Assembly: GCA_902793995.1 (NCBI GenBank)
Contig: CADBFP010000009.1
Location: forward strand, 23,351 to 87,350
DNA from: an uncultured Lachnospiraceae bacterium
GTDB taxonomy: Bacteria; Bacillota; Clostridia; Lachnospirales; Lachnospiraceae
DNA: 64,000 nt
Direction of reading: 5' to 3'
Shown one piece after another: positions 7,829 through 16,504 of the stretch. The stretch's first letter is position 1; each line of letters begins with the position of its first letter. The position numbers and the translations under genes were made by a program. The notes beneath the pieces were generated by a model. The model saw nothing but the letters and a program-made list of their open reading frames with translations, did not search any database and was not told the origin of the DNA.

Positions 7829-8449
7829 ATGAATCAACGTCCCTCCAAACCGATCCCCGGCGTAAATCTTCCCAAGACCCAGCTGGGCTGGGACAAGTTT
7901 TATGCCCTCACCGGCGCAGCGGAAAAGCTGTTTACCCGTTCCAGTTTTCACGAAGTTTCCGTTTCCGACATTTGCCGGGCGGCCCATACCGCCGTGGGAA
8001 CTTTCTATATTTATTTTGAGACCAAGACGGATCTGTACCGCTATCTGGTAGAAGATTATAAAAGACGCATCAAGCAAAGCCTTTCGGAAAGCATTGCCCC
8101 CTGCACCACCCGGTTGGAACGGGAGCGGGAGGGCTGCAAGGCCTTTGTGATGTTTTCCGTGAAAAATCCCACGGTTTACAATATTATCTGGGGATCCCTG
8201 GCCGTGGATAAGCAGTTGTTTAAGGATTATTATGTTTCCTTCGCCAAAAGCTATGCCCGGGCTCTGACGGAGGACCGGGAGGAGCTGTGCAATCCGGATG
8301 TGATGACCCTCTCCTACGCCCTGATGGGGATTTCCAGTTTTCTGGGACTGCGGGCCATTTTTGAAAAGATGTCGGAGGCGGAAGTGGATAAGATGCTGGA
8401 CGAGAGCTTTCTGCCCATGATTAAAGAAGGGATTATCCGGATGCCGTGA
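7829..8449 (+). CDS. TetR/AcrR family transcriptional regulator
   Basis: A 206-residue TetR-fold repressor. The N-terminal helix-turn-helix spans roughly residues 25-70, with the family pattern VSDICRAAHTAVGTFYIYFETKTDLY near 47-72. The C-terminal domain is the variable ligand-binding part and shows no motif I can assign. An AAGGATG ribosome site precedes the ATG. It is divergent from the fabG-liv operon, and the intervening AT-rich region carries at least four palindromes, so it probably represses that operon until an acid or its CoA ester binds. The small-molecule ligand is unknown. Confidence 0.93.
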   Translation: MNQRPSKPIPGVNLPKTQLGWDKFYALTGAAEKLFTRSSFHEVSVSDICRAAHTAVGTFYIYFETKTDLYRYLVEDYKRRIKQSLSESIAPCTTRLEREREGCKAFVMFSVKNPTVYNIIWGSLAVDKQLFKDYYVSFAKSYARALTEDREELCNPDVMTLSYALMGISSFLGLRAIFEKMSEAEVDKMLDESFLPMIKEGIIRMP

Positions 8450-8463
8450 TAAGGGGAGGAGTG

Positions 8464-9549
8464 ATGGCAAGGAATCAACAAAAAAAGAGCCTTAAGCTCT
8501 GGAAGCTGCCCCTGTATTTGCTGAGCGCCATGTTGCTGCTGGCTGCAGGCCTTCTGCTTTTCCTCACTGTCACGGAATACAGGCCTGCGGAATCGGAGGC
8601 CTTGATTATGAGCGGCGCCGCCCCCCGCACTCTTTCTCCCGGGGACAGCTTCACCCTGATGAGCTGGAATCTGGGCTACGGGGCTTTGGGAGACAACGCG
8701 GATTTCTTCATGGACGGAGGAAGCGGGGTGATCACGGCGGATAAGGCCCGGCTGGAAAGCAATCTGGAAGGGATTTGGCATGCCATTCAGGCCGTCCAGC
8801 CGGATATTCTGCTGACCCAGGAAATCGACCGCCCCTCCCGCCGCTCCGGAAACATGGATCAGGTAGCCCGGCTGCAGCAGAGACTGGATGGATACACCAG
8901 CGTTTTTGCCAACAATTATAAAACGGCCTTTGTGCCTTATCCCTGGCCCCCCTTAGGAAAGGTGGATTCCGGTATGGCCACCTTCTCCTCTTTTGCGGTG
9001 AACCGTTCGGAGCGCAGGCAGCTGCCTATCTCCTTTTCCTGGCCCGTACGCCTGGCCAATCTGAAGCGGGGCCTTTTGGTCAGCCGCCTGCCTATCCAGG
9101 GAAGCGACAAGGAAGTGGTGATTATCAATTTACATTTGGAAGCTTACGATGACGGAGAAGGCAAGATAGCCCAGACCAAAATGCTGGCCCAGCTGCTGGA
9201 ACGGGAAGCCGCCCAGGGCCATTATGTGATAGCCGGTGGGGATTTCAACCAGATTTTTTCCACGGCGGATGCCGGGAAATATCCGGCTCAGGAAGGAAAA
9301 TGGGCGGCCGGCAAGATAGATGTGACCCAGATCAGCGGGGATTGGCAGTTTTTGATGGATGAAAGCCTGCCCAGCTGCCGCTCCCTGGACCAGCCTTATA
9401 GGGGAGCAGATAAAAGCAGCTTCCAGTATTATCTGATAGACGGTTATATCGTCTCCGGCAATCTGCAGGTGGATTATCTGGGCACCCAGGATCTGGATTT
9501 TGTCTGTTCCGACCACAATCCGGTGGTTTTGAAGCTGACCCTGAAGTAA
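8464..9549 (+). CDS. Membrane-anchored endonuclease/exonuclease/phosphatase (EEP) family hydrolase
   Basis: A 361-residue protein with one N-terminal membrane helix (about residues 13-36) and an extracytoplasmic EEP domain. Motifs in order are SWNLGYG, LLTQEID, INLHLEAYD, GGDFNQ and the terminal SDHNPV, which together form the Mg-dependent active site of this fold. Family members cut phosphodiesters in nucleic acids, sphingolipids or inositol phosphates, so the substrate is open. The ATG at 8464 directly follows a strong GGGGAGGAG site; an earlier ATG at 8446 overlaps the tetR end and has no such site. It may be co-transcribed with tetR. Confidence 0.88.
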   Translation: MARNQQKKSLKLWKLPLYLLSAMLLLAAGLLLFLTVTEYRPAESEALIMSGAAPRTLSPGDSFTLMSWNLGYGALGDNADFFMDGGSGVITADKARLESNLEGIWHAIQAVQPDILLTQEIDRPSRRSGNMDQVARLQQRLDGYTSVFANNYKTAFVPYPWPPLGKVDSGMATFSSFAVNRSERRQLPISFSWPVRLANLKRGLLVSRLPIQGSDKEVVIINLHLEAYDDGEGKIAQTKMLAQLLEREAAQGHYVIAGGDFNQIFSTADAGKYPAQEGKWAAGKIDVTQISGDWQFLMDESLPSCRSLDQPYRGADKSSFQYYLIDGYIVSGNLQVDYLGTQDLDFVCSDHNPVVLKLTLK

Positions 9550-9631
9550 GCAGTAGCCAACCCGCCGCCGGAGCAATGCAGCTGCAGCGGGCCAGGGCTT
9601 CTTTTTCCGGAAGAGATAAGCTCCGCTGTCT

Positions 9632-9669
9632 AAAAAAAGGGACGGTGCGTCCTAATGCCGTACCGTCCC
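9632..9669 (-). terminator. Rho-independent terminator of proC
   Basis: On the minus strand an 11-bp stem (GGGACGGT core) with a nine-base loop is followed by a run of seven T. It sits 19 bases after the proC stop and serves the convergent gene pair on the minus side. Confidence 0.85.
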
Positions 9670-9687
9670 CGCTGGCCCCCGGTGCAC

Positions 9688-10473
9688 TCAGGCCTTGTAC
9701 TGCATCACCGCATCCACGGCGGCCTGGCAGGCGGCCCGAAGGCCATGGGCCTCCAGGGCCGTGACCCCGCGGATGGTGCTGCCCCCGGGGGAGCAAACCG
9801 CATCCTTCAGCACGCCGGGGTGCTTGCCCGTATCCCGCTGCAGCTTGGCAGCGCCTAAAAGCATCTGGCTCACCAGGGCATAGGCCGCCTCCCGGGGCAG
9901 GCCGTATTTCACCCCCGCATCCCCGAAGGCCTCTATGATCATATCTGCAAAGGCGGGGCCGCAGCCGCTTAATGTGCCGCCGATACCCATCAAATGGGAA
10001 GGCAGCACCAGCACCTTCCCGATCCCGGCAAAGAGCAGGCGACTGATTTCCTCTTCCTCATCCGTCAGGTTATGCATGTCTTCCAACAGGAAAACGCCCT
10101 CTCCCACCTCCGCGGGGGTGGAGGGCATGATATAGCGCATCCGCTGGCCGGGGCCCAGGGTCTGTAAAAAGCGGGCGTAGTCCCAGCCCAGGGCGATGGA
10201 GATCAAAGGCTTTTCCTTTAGGGCCTCCGCCACCTCCTCCAGCACGCTTTCCACCTGGTAGGGTTTGCAGGCCATGATGACCCAGTCCGCCGCCTGCACC
10301 AGCTCCAGCGAGGAATCCATCGGCATAAAGCCCAGGCGTTCCGCATTTTCCTTCAGCTTCTTCCGGTTCGGGGCATAGGCCAGTATCTCCTCTGCCTCCT
10401 GCTGACGGGTGGCGTTCCAGCCTTTCACAATGGCCTGTGCCATATTGCCCATACCGATAAAACCGATTTTCAT
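9688..10473 (-). CDS. proC: Pyrroline-5-carboxylate reductase
   Basis: Catalyses the last step of proline synthesis, NAD(P)H-dependent reduction of 1-pyrroline-5-carboxylate, in the cytoplasm. The 261-residue product has the N-terminal Rossmann motif GFIGMGNMAQAI, the conserved central GCGPAF segment, and the C-terminal CSPGGSTIRGVTALE that forms the substrate site in ProC. The length matches the family (about 265-280, slightly short at the C-terminus, which ends in AVDAVMQYKA). It is followed by a clear terminator. No other proline genes are adjacent. Confidence 0.95.
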   Translation of the reverse strand: MKIGFIGMGNMAQAIVKGWNATRQQEAEEILAYAPNRKKLKENAERLGFMPMDSSLELVQAADWVIMACKPYQVESVLEEVAEALKEKPLISIALGWDYARFLQTLGPGQRMRYIMPSTPAEVGEGVFLLEDMHNLTDEEEEISRLLFAGIGKVLVLPSHLMGIGGTLSGCGPAFADMIIEAFGDAGVKYGLPREAAYALVSQMLLGAAKLQRDTGKHPGVLKDAVCSPGGSTIRGVTALEAHGLRAACQAAVDAVMQYKA

Positions 10474-10485
10474 GTTTTCCTCCTT

Positions 10486-11724
10486 TTACTCACTCCATTC
10501 AATCCACATCACAACCGTTACATTCCCGGGGCCCAGGGCGGCCAGCAGTTCCTCCCGGCTGATTCCCGCAATCCTGGCCAGGCGGGTGAAGTTCCAGGTA
10601 TTGGTATCATAATAAATGGTGATTTTATTCCCCTGATACAGGATGATATCCCCCGGTTCCGTGGTGATGGATGCATCACTACGGGGCAGGGTCCAGGGCA
10701 GGGGCCCCACCTTCTCAAAGTTCCCGTAGTCCTCCATTTCCACGGCGATAGGGCCATTGCTCAAGGCATCCCGGAAGGCCTCGGCAGAGGAATTATTCTC
10801 CAGGGCCGCATAGAATGTTTTCTCTCCCACCTCTATTACCAGGGTAGGCAGGGGCCGGATGGCCTCGTCCGTTACCCGCCGCCATTCCCCGTCAACCTGC
10901 ACCAGCTCGTAAATCACCGGTTCGGCAATGCTTATCTTCTGGCTGCCGTCCACGGTAATATAATAATCCGCATCATAATTGTCCGCTATGGGGGAGCGGG
11001 CCTGAACTGTCAGGGTGGTGCTGCCCTCTTTTAAGGCATAAAGAGTCAGAACCATCTGATAGGCGGAGCCGTCCTTTTCCCCGTGATTCGGGTCATGATA
11101 CACCCGCTCCGTTTCCCAGCGGATGATATCCGGCTCGTCTGCGCTAAAGCTGTATTCCGGGCCGCCTCCGTCAAAGGAATCAAAAGTGAGCCGGGCCATG
11201 CAATTGGCCCCGGTTTCCAGCGCGGATGTCTGGGGCGTCTCCGTCTCCTTTGTTTCGGAGGATGCGGTCTCTCCCGGTTCCGGTCCGGCCACCGTTTCCC
11301 CTGTCCATTCCAGAATGCCGCCGAATTCAAAAATCCGGGTATAGCCCAGCCGGGCCAGCTTTTCCGCGGCTTCCTTGCTGCGACGGCCGCTGCGGCAATA
11401 TACCAGAAGAATCTGGTTTAAGTCCGGCAGATTCTCCGGCTGCTCATCGCCTATCTCCTCATTCACCACCAGGATGGCCCCGGGGATGTGTCCCGCTTCG
11501 TATTCGTCGGGACGGCGCACATCTACGATCACATGGCCGTCGTTCCGGGTCATGCGTTCCTTGGCTTCCTCCTGGGTGATTTGTGTCCAGCTTCCTGTCA
11601 TGTTTGAGACCTCCCTTGTTTCGTTGGTATTGGGTTGGGATCCCCCGCTTTCGCCGCCGCAGGCGCTTGTAAAAAGCAGGCAGAGGAGAAGGAAACCCAG
11701 TATTATAATAGTTTTTTGTTTCAT
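10486..11724 (-). CDS. Lipoprotein with rhodanese domain and C-terminal cyclophilin-like domain
   Basis: A 412-residue exported lipoprotein. The signal peptide ends in FTSAC (Cys22). A rhodanese domain covers about 45-140 with the active-site loop CRSGRRS beginning at Cys110, so sulfur or phosphate transfer chemistry is possible. A Thr/Glu-rich linker follows, then a middle region of unknown fold. A C-terminal domain (about 295-410) resembles the bacterial cyclophilin-like fold (patterns EDYGNFEKVGPLPWTLP and GDIILYQGNKITIYY). The start at 11724 has a GAGGAAG site; an upstream ATG at 11742 is less likely. The combination at the cell surface is unusual, and I know of no defined function. It shares direction with proC, 12 bases away. 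Confidence 0.8.
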   Translation of the reverse strand: MKQKTIIILGFLLLCLLFTSACGGESGGSQPNTNETREVSNMTGSWTQITQEEAKERMTRNDGHVIVDVRRPDEYEAGHIPGAILVVNEEIGDEQPENLPDLNQILLVYCRSGRRSKEAAEKLARLGYTRIFEFGGILEWTGETVAGPEPGETASSETKETETPQTSALETGANCMARLTFDSFDGGGPEYSFSADEPDIIRWETERVYHDPNHGEKDGSAYQMVLTLYALKEGSTTLTVQARSPIADNYDADYYITVDGSQKISIAEPVIYELVQVDGEWRRVTDEAIRPLPTLVIEVGEKTFYAALENNSSAEAFRDALSNGPIAVEMEDYGNFEKVGPLPWTLPRSDASITTEPGDIILYQGNKITIYYDTNTWNFTRLARIAGISREELLAALGPGNVTVVMWIEWSE

Positions 11725-11766
11725 AGTATCTTCCTCAGTCACCTGTATGTACCGGCAGATTTATAT

Positions 11767-11905
11767 GGCGGGCTCGCCATGCTCGCCCCTACGGTTTTTT
11801 CGTGTCATTCTGAGCGGAGGAGGCGCAGCCTCCGAAGTCGAAGAATCTTATCCCTTTGCTTTCCATTTTCGTTGGTGGGATCCTTCGCTTCGCTCAGGAT
11901 GACAC
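11767..11905. repeat. Interspersed inverted repeat between the rhodanese lipoprotein and aph
   Basis: Arms GTGTCATTCTGAGC (11802-11815) and GCTCAGGATGACAC (11892-11905) form an imperfect inverted repeat about 104 bp long. It is preceded by a CCCCTACGG-edged palindrome. A related half-copy lies at 59009-59057 inside the ribosomal cluster, so this is a dispersed element. Confidence 0.8.
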
Positions 11906-11925
11906 CTAAATCTACGGCCCACCTT

Positions 11926-12717
11926 TTACCCCCCAATCATCTCCATGGCTGCCAGGCAGCGAAGTTTCTCCGGCTCCACCAGATCCCGGCCATAGGCGTC
12001 CATAAAGCGCTCCGTATAGCGGGTGGTTTTCAGGTTATACTTCAGGGTCCAAATCCCCCAGAGAATATCGATATGCCTGTCTCCCAGGCCCCCGTTTCCC
12101 ACATCAATATAGCCGGAAAGCTTCCAATCCTTGAGAATGATATTGGGCAGGCAGTAATCCCCGTGAATCAGCGCATCCGTCCGCATTTCGGAAAATCCCT
12201 CCCGGGCCGCCTGCTCCGCCTCTTCATAGGAGGCAAACTCCCAGAGGCCCTTAAACAGATCTGCCTCGTAATGGGCCCCGCCGAAGCTCTCTTCCACCGT
12301 CTGCCGGTAGGAAGCATTCCGGTCCGGCACCGGGCAGTCCGGGGCCGGCGTCTCATGCAGTTTCCGCAGCAGGGTAGCTGTGGTATCGCACAGCTTCTTC
12401 GGCTGCTCCCGGTACATAAGGTGGGTGCAGTCCTCCCCGGGCACCCGGCGGGTCAGCAAATAATCCCTGCCTTCTTCCCTTTGGTACAGCAGCACCTCCG
12501 CCCCCAGCCCCAGGGAGTGAAAATAGGCATTCAAGAGAGCCTCCCGTTCCAAATCGCCGAGGGGCGCGCTTTTCAAAAAGAGGCCGTCCTCTTTTTCGAT
12601 ATAATACACCCGGGCTTCCCGGGAACAGCTGCTGTCATACAGGGGCGCTCCCTTGATCCAGGGCTCCAGCACCTGAGGAAAAACCTCCGGGGCCTTGCTT
12701 AAAAAAGTCCGTTTCAT
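11926..12717 (-). CDS. APH(3')-like aminoglycoside phosphotransferase family kinase
   Basis: A 263-residue kinase of the aminoglycoside 3'-phosphotransferase family, which phosphorylates aminoglycosides with ATP. Features are Lys49 in LFLKS (ATP contact), LLTRRVPGEDCTH (87-99), the catalytic HGDYCLPN (185-192, Asp187), and the metal-binding YIDVGNGGLGDRHID (203-217, Asp205). Length and motif order fit APH(3') throughout. The start at 12717 gives the canonical N-terminus, although the GGGAGG site is very close to it; the frame stays open to 12819. Whether it confers resistance or acts on another sugar cannot be told. It sits alone, without mobile-element genes. Confidence 0.88.
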   Translation of the reverse strand: MKRTFLSKAPEVFPQVLEPWIKGAPLYDSSCSREARVYYIEKEDGLFLKSAPLGDLEREALLNAYFHSLGLGAEVLLYQREEGRDYLLTRRVPGEDCTHLMYREQPKKLCDTTATLLRKLHETPAPDCPVPDRNASYRQTVEESFGGAHYEADLFKGLWEFASYEEAEQAAREGFSEMRTDALIHGDYCLPNIILKDWKLSGYIDVGNGGLGDRHIDILWGIWTLKYNLKTTRYTERFMDAYGRDLVEPEKLRCLAAMEMIGG

Positions 12718-12805
12718 CCTCCCTGCCTCGCTGCCATGCTTTCTTGGCCCTATCATACCATCCGGCGGCCGTTTTGAAAACAAAACTTTTTGCTGCGCAT
12801 TTACG

Positions 12806-12845
12806 AAAAAGGGAACCATCCGGTTCTCTTAACCATTTGGTTCCC
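12806..12845 (-). terminator. Terminator of the 5'-nucleotidase gene
   Basis: A minus-strand stem GGGAACCA / TGGTTCCC closes a 19-base loop and is followed by five T. It lies 46 bases past the stop of the gene ending at 12891. Confidence 0.8.
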
Positions 12846-12890
12846 TGAATCTCTGTGCTTTCGCTTTCAGAAATGATTCAAAACAATGCC

Positions 12891-14765
12891 TTAGGGCGCT
12901 TCATCCACAATTACAATGCGTTCCTGTCCGTAGGGATCCTCGTATTCCTCTCCGATGATGCCGCCCAGGGTCTCAGTAATGTAATCAATCAGCACCTGGT
13001 TGTCCAGCTTCACACAGTTTTGCAGCAGAGGAGCGCCCTCGAACATGGTATATCCGTCACCTTTCTCCAGCAGCATATAGTTGTGGCTGGCCAGGGTATA
13101 GATCTTTTCCGGATCGATGAGTTCGCCGCCTACCAGCACATTTTTCACTCTGCGATCCCCCTGGATGCCGCTGAACATCCCATTCTCATCTTCTTTGCAG
13201 GAGGCGTCAATATAGCTGTGGATCTCATAGCTCAGACCGGATACCTGCAGGAAGCCGCCGGATTCACCGGGTACGGCCCGGGAGCCCCATTCCAGGGCAT
13301 CCAGAATCTGCTGACCGGTGACCTCAATCACGCACATGGAGTTGCCGAAAGGATGCACGCTGAGAATATTACCCAGGGTAATGTCCCCGGCGGAAATGCT
13401 TTTGCGGATGCCGCCGCCGTTCACGAAGGCAATGTCCGCCCCAGACTGATCACGGTATGCATCGGCACATAAATCACCCAGGTTAGTCTCCGCCCGGCGG
13501 ATCATGCGGATAGGTTTGCCACTGGAATCCACTTCCACCGGATCGTTGATGGTAAGCTCAATCATGGTTTTTGCCACCACTTCATTCAGCTTCTCGTTCA
13601 AGCCATCGGAGGCATCCGCCACAGCCTGGGACATCTCATTTTTAATGCCCAGCAGTTCGGGAACAGACTCTTTGTTGTTCCAGGTATAAAGACCGGTGCT
13701 GATTTCACCGTCGGCGGTAATCAGGCACCAACCGATACAGGAAAGCTTCGTGCCACAGGCAGAGCGAAGAACCTCCTGGCCCTCCTTATTCTTTACGGCC
13801 ACCTGGGCGGTATCGTGAGCGTGGCCGTCCAAAAGCACTTCGTAGCCGCTGGTATTGGTGATAACATCGTTGTAGGTATAAGGGATACATTCCGCCTCAT
13901 CCCCCAGATGTCCCATAACCACCACATATTCTGCGCCATCGGCCCGGGCTGCATCCACAGCGGACTGCAGAGCCGCATACAGGCTTTCCCCGGTCTCATC
14001 GCCCATAAAGCCATAAACAAATTTGCCGTCCTCATCCATAAAATAGCTGGGCGTGGAAGTCTTTAATGTCATGGGAGTGGTGACACCCACAAAACCAATC
14101 TTTTTGCCGGCCAGCTCACGGATTACATAGGCATCCAGAAGGGGCTCGCCCTTGTAATTAAAATTGCAGCTGATGTAGGGGAACTCCGCCTTTTCAGTCA
14201 GCTCCAGGAAACGATCCACGCCGTAGTCAAACTCGTGGTTGCCGGGAATGGCCACGCTGTAACCCATCTGGTTCATCAGGTTTACAATGGATTCGCCCTT
14301 GTCCATGGTGCCGATGGGCTCACCCTGGATGCTGTCACCGTCATCCACTAAAATGACATCATAACCATCTGCTACCAGTCCATCCCGCACCTGCTGCAGA
14401 CCGGCATAGCCAAAGCCCTGGTCGATTCCGCAGTGCACGTCACTGGTAAAGAGAATGATGATATCTCCGTTTTTCTCTACCACAGGCTCGGGCTGGGGCT
14501 GGGTTTCCGGGGCGGCTGTGGTCTGAGGCTCCGTAGGAGCCGTGGTCTCCGGCGCCGGGGGAGCCGTTGTCTGGGGCTCCGTGGGGGCCGTGGTCTGAGG
14601 CTCTGTGGCAGGCACTGTAGTAGTGGGAGCCACAGTAGTGGTGGAGGCCGCCGTAGTGGCGGGAGGTTGCGTTTCGCCTGACGTGGACGACTGTGTGTTC
14701 CCGCCGCAGGCCGTTGTTCCCAGCAGCAGTGCCAAGATCAGCAGACAGCAAAGCATTTTCTTCAT
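12891..14765 (-). CDS. 5'-nucleotidase / UshA-like metallophosphoesterase lipoprotein
   Basis: An exported lipoprotein of 624 residues that removes phosphate from extracellular nucleotides. The signal peptide ends in GTTAC (Cys20) and a long Thr/Pro/Glu linker runs to about residue 95. The N-terminal calcineurin-like domain has SDVHCG, DDGDSIQGEP, GNHEFDYG, GHLGDE and DGHAHD, the full set of metal ligands. The C-terminal 5'-nucleotidase domain has GDLCADAYR and NGGGIRKSI. A GGAGATG-like site precedes the ATG at 14765. A terminator follows. It probably feeds purine and phosphate salvage; a purine permease is encoded about 9 kb away. Confidence 0.95.
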   Translation of the reverse strand: MKKMLCCLLILALLLGTTACGGNTQSSTSGETQPPATTAASTTTVAPTTTVPATEPQTTAPTEPQTTAPPAPETTAPTEPQTTAAPETQPQPEPVVEKNGDIIILFTSDVHCGIDQGFGYAGLQQVRDGLVADGYDVILVDDGDSIQGEPIGTMDKGESIVNLMNQMGYSVAIPGNHEFDYGVDRFLELTEKAEFPYISCNFNYKGEPLLDAYVIRELAGKKIGFVGVTTPMTLKTSTPSYFMDEDGKFVYGFMGDETGESLYAALQSAVDAARADGAEYVVVMGHLGDEAECIPYTYNDVITNTSGYEVLLDGHAHDTAQVAVKNKEGQEVLRSACGTKLSCIGWCLITADGEISTGLYTWNNKESVPELLGIKNEMSQAVADASDGLNEKLNEVVAKTMIELTINDPVEVDSSGKPIRMIRRAETNLGDLCADAYRDQSGADIAFVNGGGIRKSISAGDITLGNILSVHPFGNSMCVIEVTGQQILDALEWGSRAVPGESGGFLQVSGLSYEIHSYIDASCKEDENGMFSGIQGDRRVKNVLVGGELIDPEKIYTLASHNYMLLEKGDGYTMFEGAPLLQNCVKLDNQVLIDYITETLGGIIGEEYEDPYGQERIVIVDEAP

Positions 14766-14853
14766 GGTTCTTCATCTCCTTTGTAATGTATTTACTTAAG
14801 CTCCGAATCTTCCCTTGATCCGTTTCCAGCTTCGTAATTCCTTCCCAACCATT

Positions 14854-15405
14854 TCACAGGGCAAAGGCTTCCTTTATTTTCGCCGCCGCTTCCTCCGGGG
14901 AAAGGGCGGTGTTATCCAGGCGAAGATAATGCTGAAAGGGCAGTTCTCCCTCCCGGCTCATCAGGCGGTATTTGGCATCTTCCGATATCAGGCGGCTGTT
15001 GGATACCTCCACATCCTGTTTGGATTTCTTGTTCCGCAGGCGGTTTTCCGTGGCATTGCGGGCCAGCCGCACCTCCTGGGAAGCGATCAATTCAACGCAG
15101 TATACCTCCGTATTGTAGGGCGCAAAGATTTCCTGCACATGGGCAATATAATCCCAGTCCTCCTGCATATCAAAGGCCCACATGTAAGTGAAGATCATAC
15201 CGTACTGATCCGAGGCGGCAAATTCTTTGAAAATGACTTCCCGGATCTGGCCCACCACCCGCTGGTTGTAGGTGCCGAAAAGCTCAAGCACCGGCTCAAT
15301 GGTCATATGGTTGTGGAAGAGCTTAAGGCCCGTGATTTTGGCCAGCTCCTGTCCCACCGTCATTTTTCCCACAGCACCGCTGCCGATCAGCAATACCAGT
15401 TTCAT
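14854..15405 (-). CDS. Small P-loop kinase-like ATPase
   Basis: A 183-residue nucleoside/shikimate-kinase-like P-loop protein. The Walker A motif GSGAVGKMT lies close to the N-terminus, after MKLVLLI. The rest (HNHMTIEPVLELFG, YMWAFD) resembles uncharacterised AAA-type small kinases found singly in Firmicutes. The start is the ATG at 15405; the frame is open to 15576 but that part crosses the divergent promoter region. A candidate promoter is TTTCCA (15471-15466), 17 bases, TATAAT (15448-15443). The substrate is unknown. Confidence 0.75.
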   Translation of the reverse strand: MKLVLLIGSGAVGKMTVGQELAKITGLKLFHNHMTIEPVLELFGTYNQRVVGQIREVIFKEFAASDQYGMIFTYMWAFDMQEDWDYIAHVQEIFAPYNTEVYCVELIASQEVRLARNATENRLRNKKSKQDVEVSNSRLISEDAKYRLMSREGELPFQHYLRLDNTALSPEEAAAKIKEAFAL

Positions 15406-15442
15406 AAGCCGTTGCCTCGCCTCTCCATTATTTCTTGGGTAA

Positions 15443-15471
15443 ATTATAGCATTTTTATGCGGTATTGGAAA
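15443..15471 (-). promoter_or_regulatory. Candidate promoter of the P-loop kinase gene
   Basis: An exact TATAAT at 15448-15443 on the minus strand, with a weak -35 TTTCCA 17 bases upstream, placed 38 bases before the ATG at 15405. Confidence 0.5.
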
Positions 15472-15508
15472 GAAAGAATATGTTATGCCCCTCAACAATA
15501 CTTTCGCC

Positions 15509-15560
15509 TTGACAAGTTCCATATTTGGAATTATACTATCCATAAATGGAATTATACTCT
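15509..15560 (+). promoter_or_regulatory. Promoter with two iterated operator palindromes ahead of the HTH-Uma2 gene
   Basis: TTGACA (15509-15514), 17 bases, TATACT (15532-15537). The spacer holds the palindrome TTCCATATTTGGAA (15517-15530). Just after the -10 box lies a second, TCCATAAATGGA (15539-15550). Both are followed by ATTATACT, so about 21 bp is directly repeated. The layout fits autorepression by the HTH domain of the gene it drives (inference). Confidence 0.75.
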
Positions 15561-15577
15561 TTTTGCGGGAGGCCATG

Positions 15578-16483
15578 ATGGACTATAAAAACGACTTTCT
15601 GGAAGAAATCCGCCTGAAAAAAAGGCTTTTGGGCTACACCAATGCCATCATGGCAGAAAAGTCCGGCCTGCCCTTATCCACAGTGCAAAAGGTTCTGGGG
15701 GGCACTACCAAATCCCCTCGTTTTGAAACCCTGCTGGCCCTGGAAAGTGCTTTTCCCAAAGAGGAAAATGCCTATGCGGCGCCATCCACAGGGGCCTTGC
15801 TGGAAGAGGCCCTGCCCGCACCTGCCCTGCCGGAGCCGGTACATTATCCTTATACCTGTGCCCCGCCCGGCAAATATCCCCGGCAGGGCAGCTACACCCT
15901 GGAGGATTATCTGGCCCTGCCGGATGACCAGCGGGTGGAACTGATTGATGGGGTGTTTTACGATATGGGAGCGCCTACTATCCCCCATCAGGTGTTGGGA
16001 GGAGAGATTTTTGCTCTCCTGAGGGATTTTCTCCGCAAGAAAAAAGGCCCCTGTATGCCTCTCGTGTCCCCGGTGGATGTGCAATTGGACAGGGATGACA
16101 AGACCATCCTGCAGCCGGATGTGATGGTGGTCTGCGACCGCTCCAAACTCACCCCGGCCCGGGTCTTCGGCGCACCGGACTTTCTGGTGGAAGTGCTCTC
16201 CCCAGGCACCCGCTCCAAGGATATGCTGATCAAATACAATAAATACAGAAATGCCGGCGTCAAAGAATACTGGGCGGTGGATCCCAAAAAGGAAACAGTC
16301 ATCCAGTACCTTTTCGATGATCCCTGCGAAGAAGAGCCGGACGGAGACATCACCCTCCGCCTTTATTCCTTCGACCAGCCCGTACCGGTGGAATTGTTTC
16401 AGGGAGAGCTGGAAATCAATTTCCGGGAAATCGCAGACAGTTATGCGTTTTTTAAGGAACAAGAGAGCTGCCCGGGCAACTAG
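15578..16483 (+). CDS. HTH (XRE-like) - Uma2 family PD-(D/E)XK nuclease-fold protein
   Basis: A 301-residue two-domain protein. Residues 1-60 form an XRE-like helix-turn-helix (NAIMAEKSGLPLSTVQKVLGG), joined by a Pro/Ala-rich linker to a Uma2 (DUF820) domain from about 105 on. The Uma2 core motifs are QPDVMVV, PDFLVEVLSPGT and the KYRNAGVKEYWAVDP segment, which carry the Asp, Glu and Lys of the restriction-endonuclease-like fold. Uma2 proteins are predicted nucleases of unknown biological role. The start at 15578 is five bases from a GGGAGG site; the frame is open to 15485 but that would run through the promoter. The ordered operators upstream point to self-regulation. Confidence 0.85.
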   Translation: MDYKNDFLEEIRLKKRLLGYTNAIMAEKSGLPLSTVQKVLGGTTKSPRFETLLALESAFPKEENAYAAPSTGALLEEALPAPALPEPVHYPYTCAPPGKYPRQGSYTLEDYLALPDDQRVELIDGVFYDMGAPTIPHQVLGGEIFALLRDFLRKKKGPCMPLVSPVDVQLDRDDKTILQPDVMVVCDRSKLTPARVFGAPDFLVEVLSPGTRSKDMLIKYNKYRNAGVKEYWAVDPKKETVIQYLFDDPCEEEPDGDITLRLYSFDQPVPVELFQGELEINFREIADSYAFFKEQESCPGN

Positions 16484-16504
16484 CATAGTATCCAATTCTC
16501 TGTT

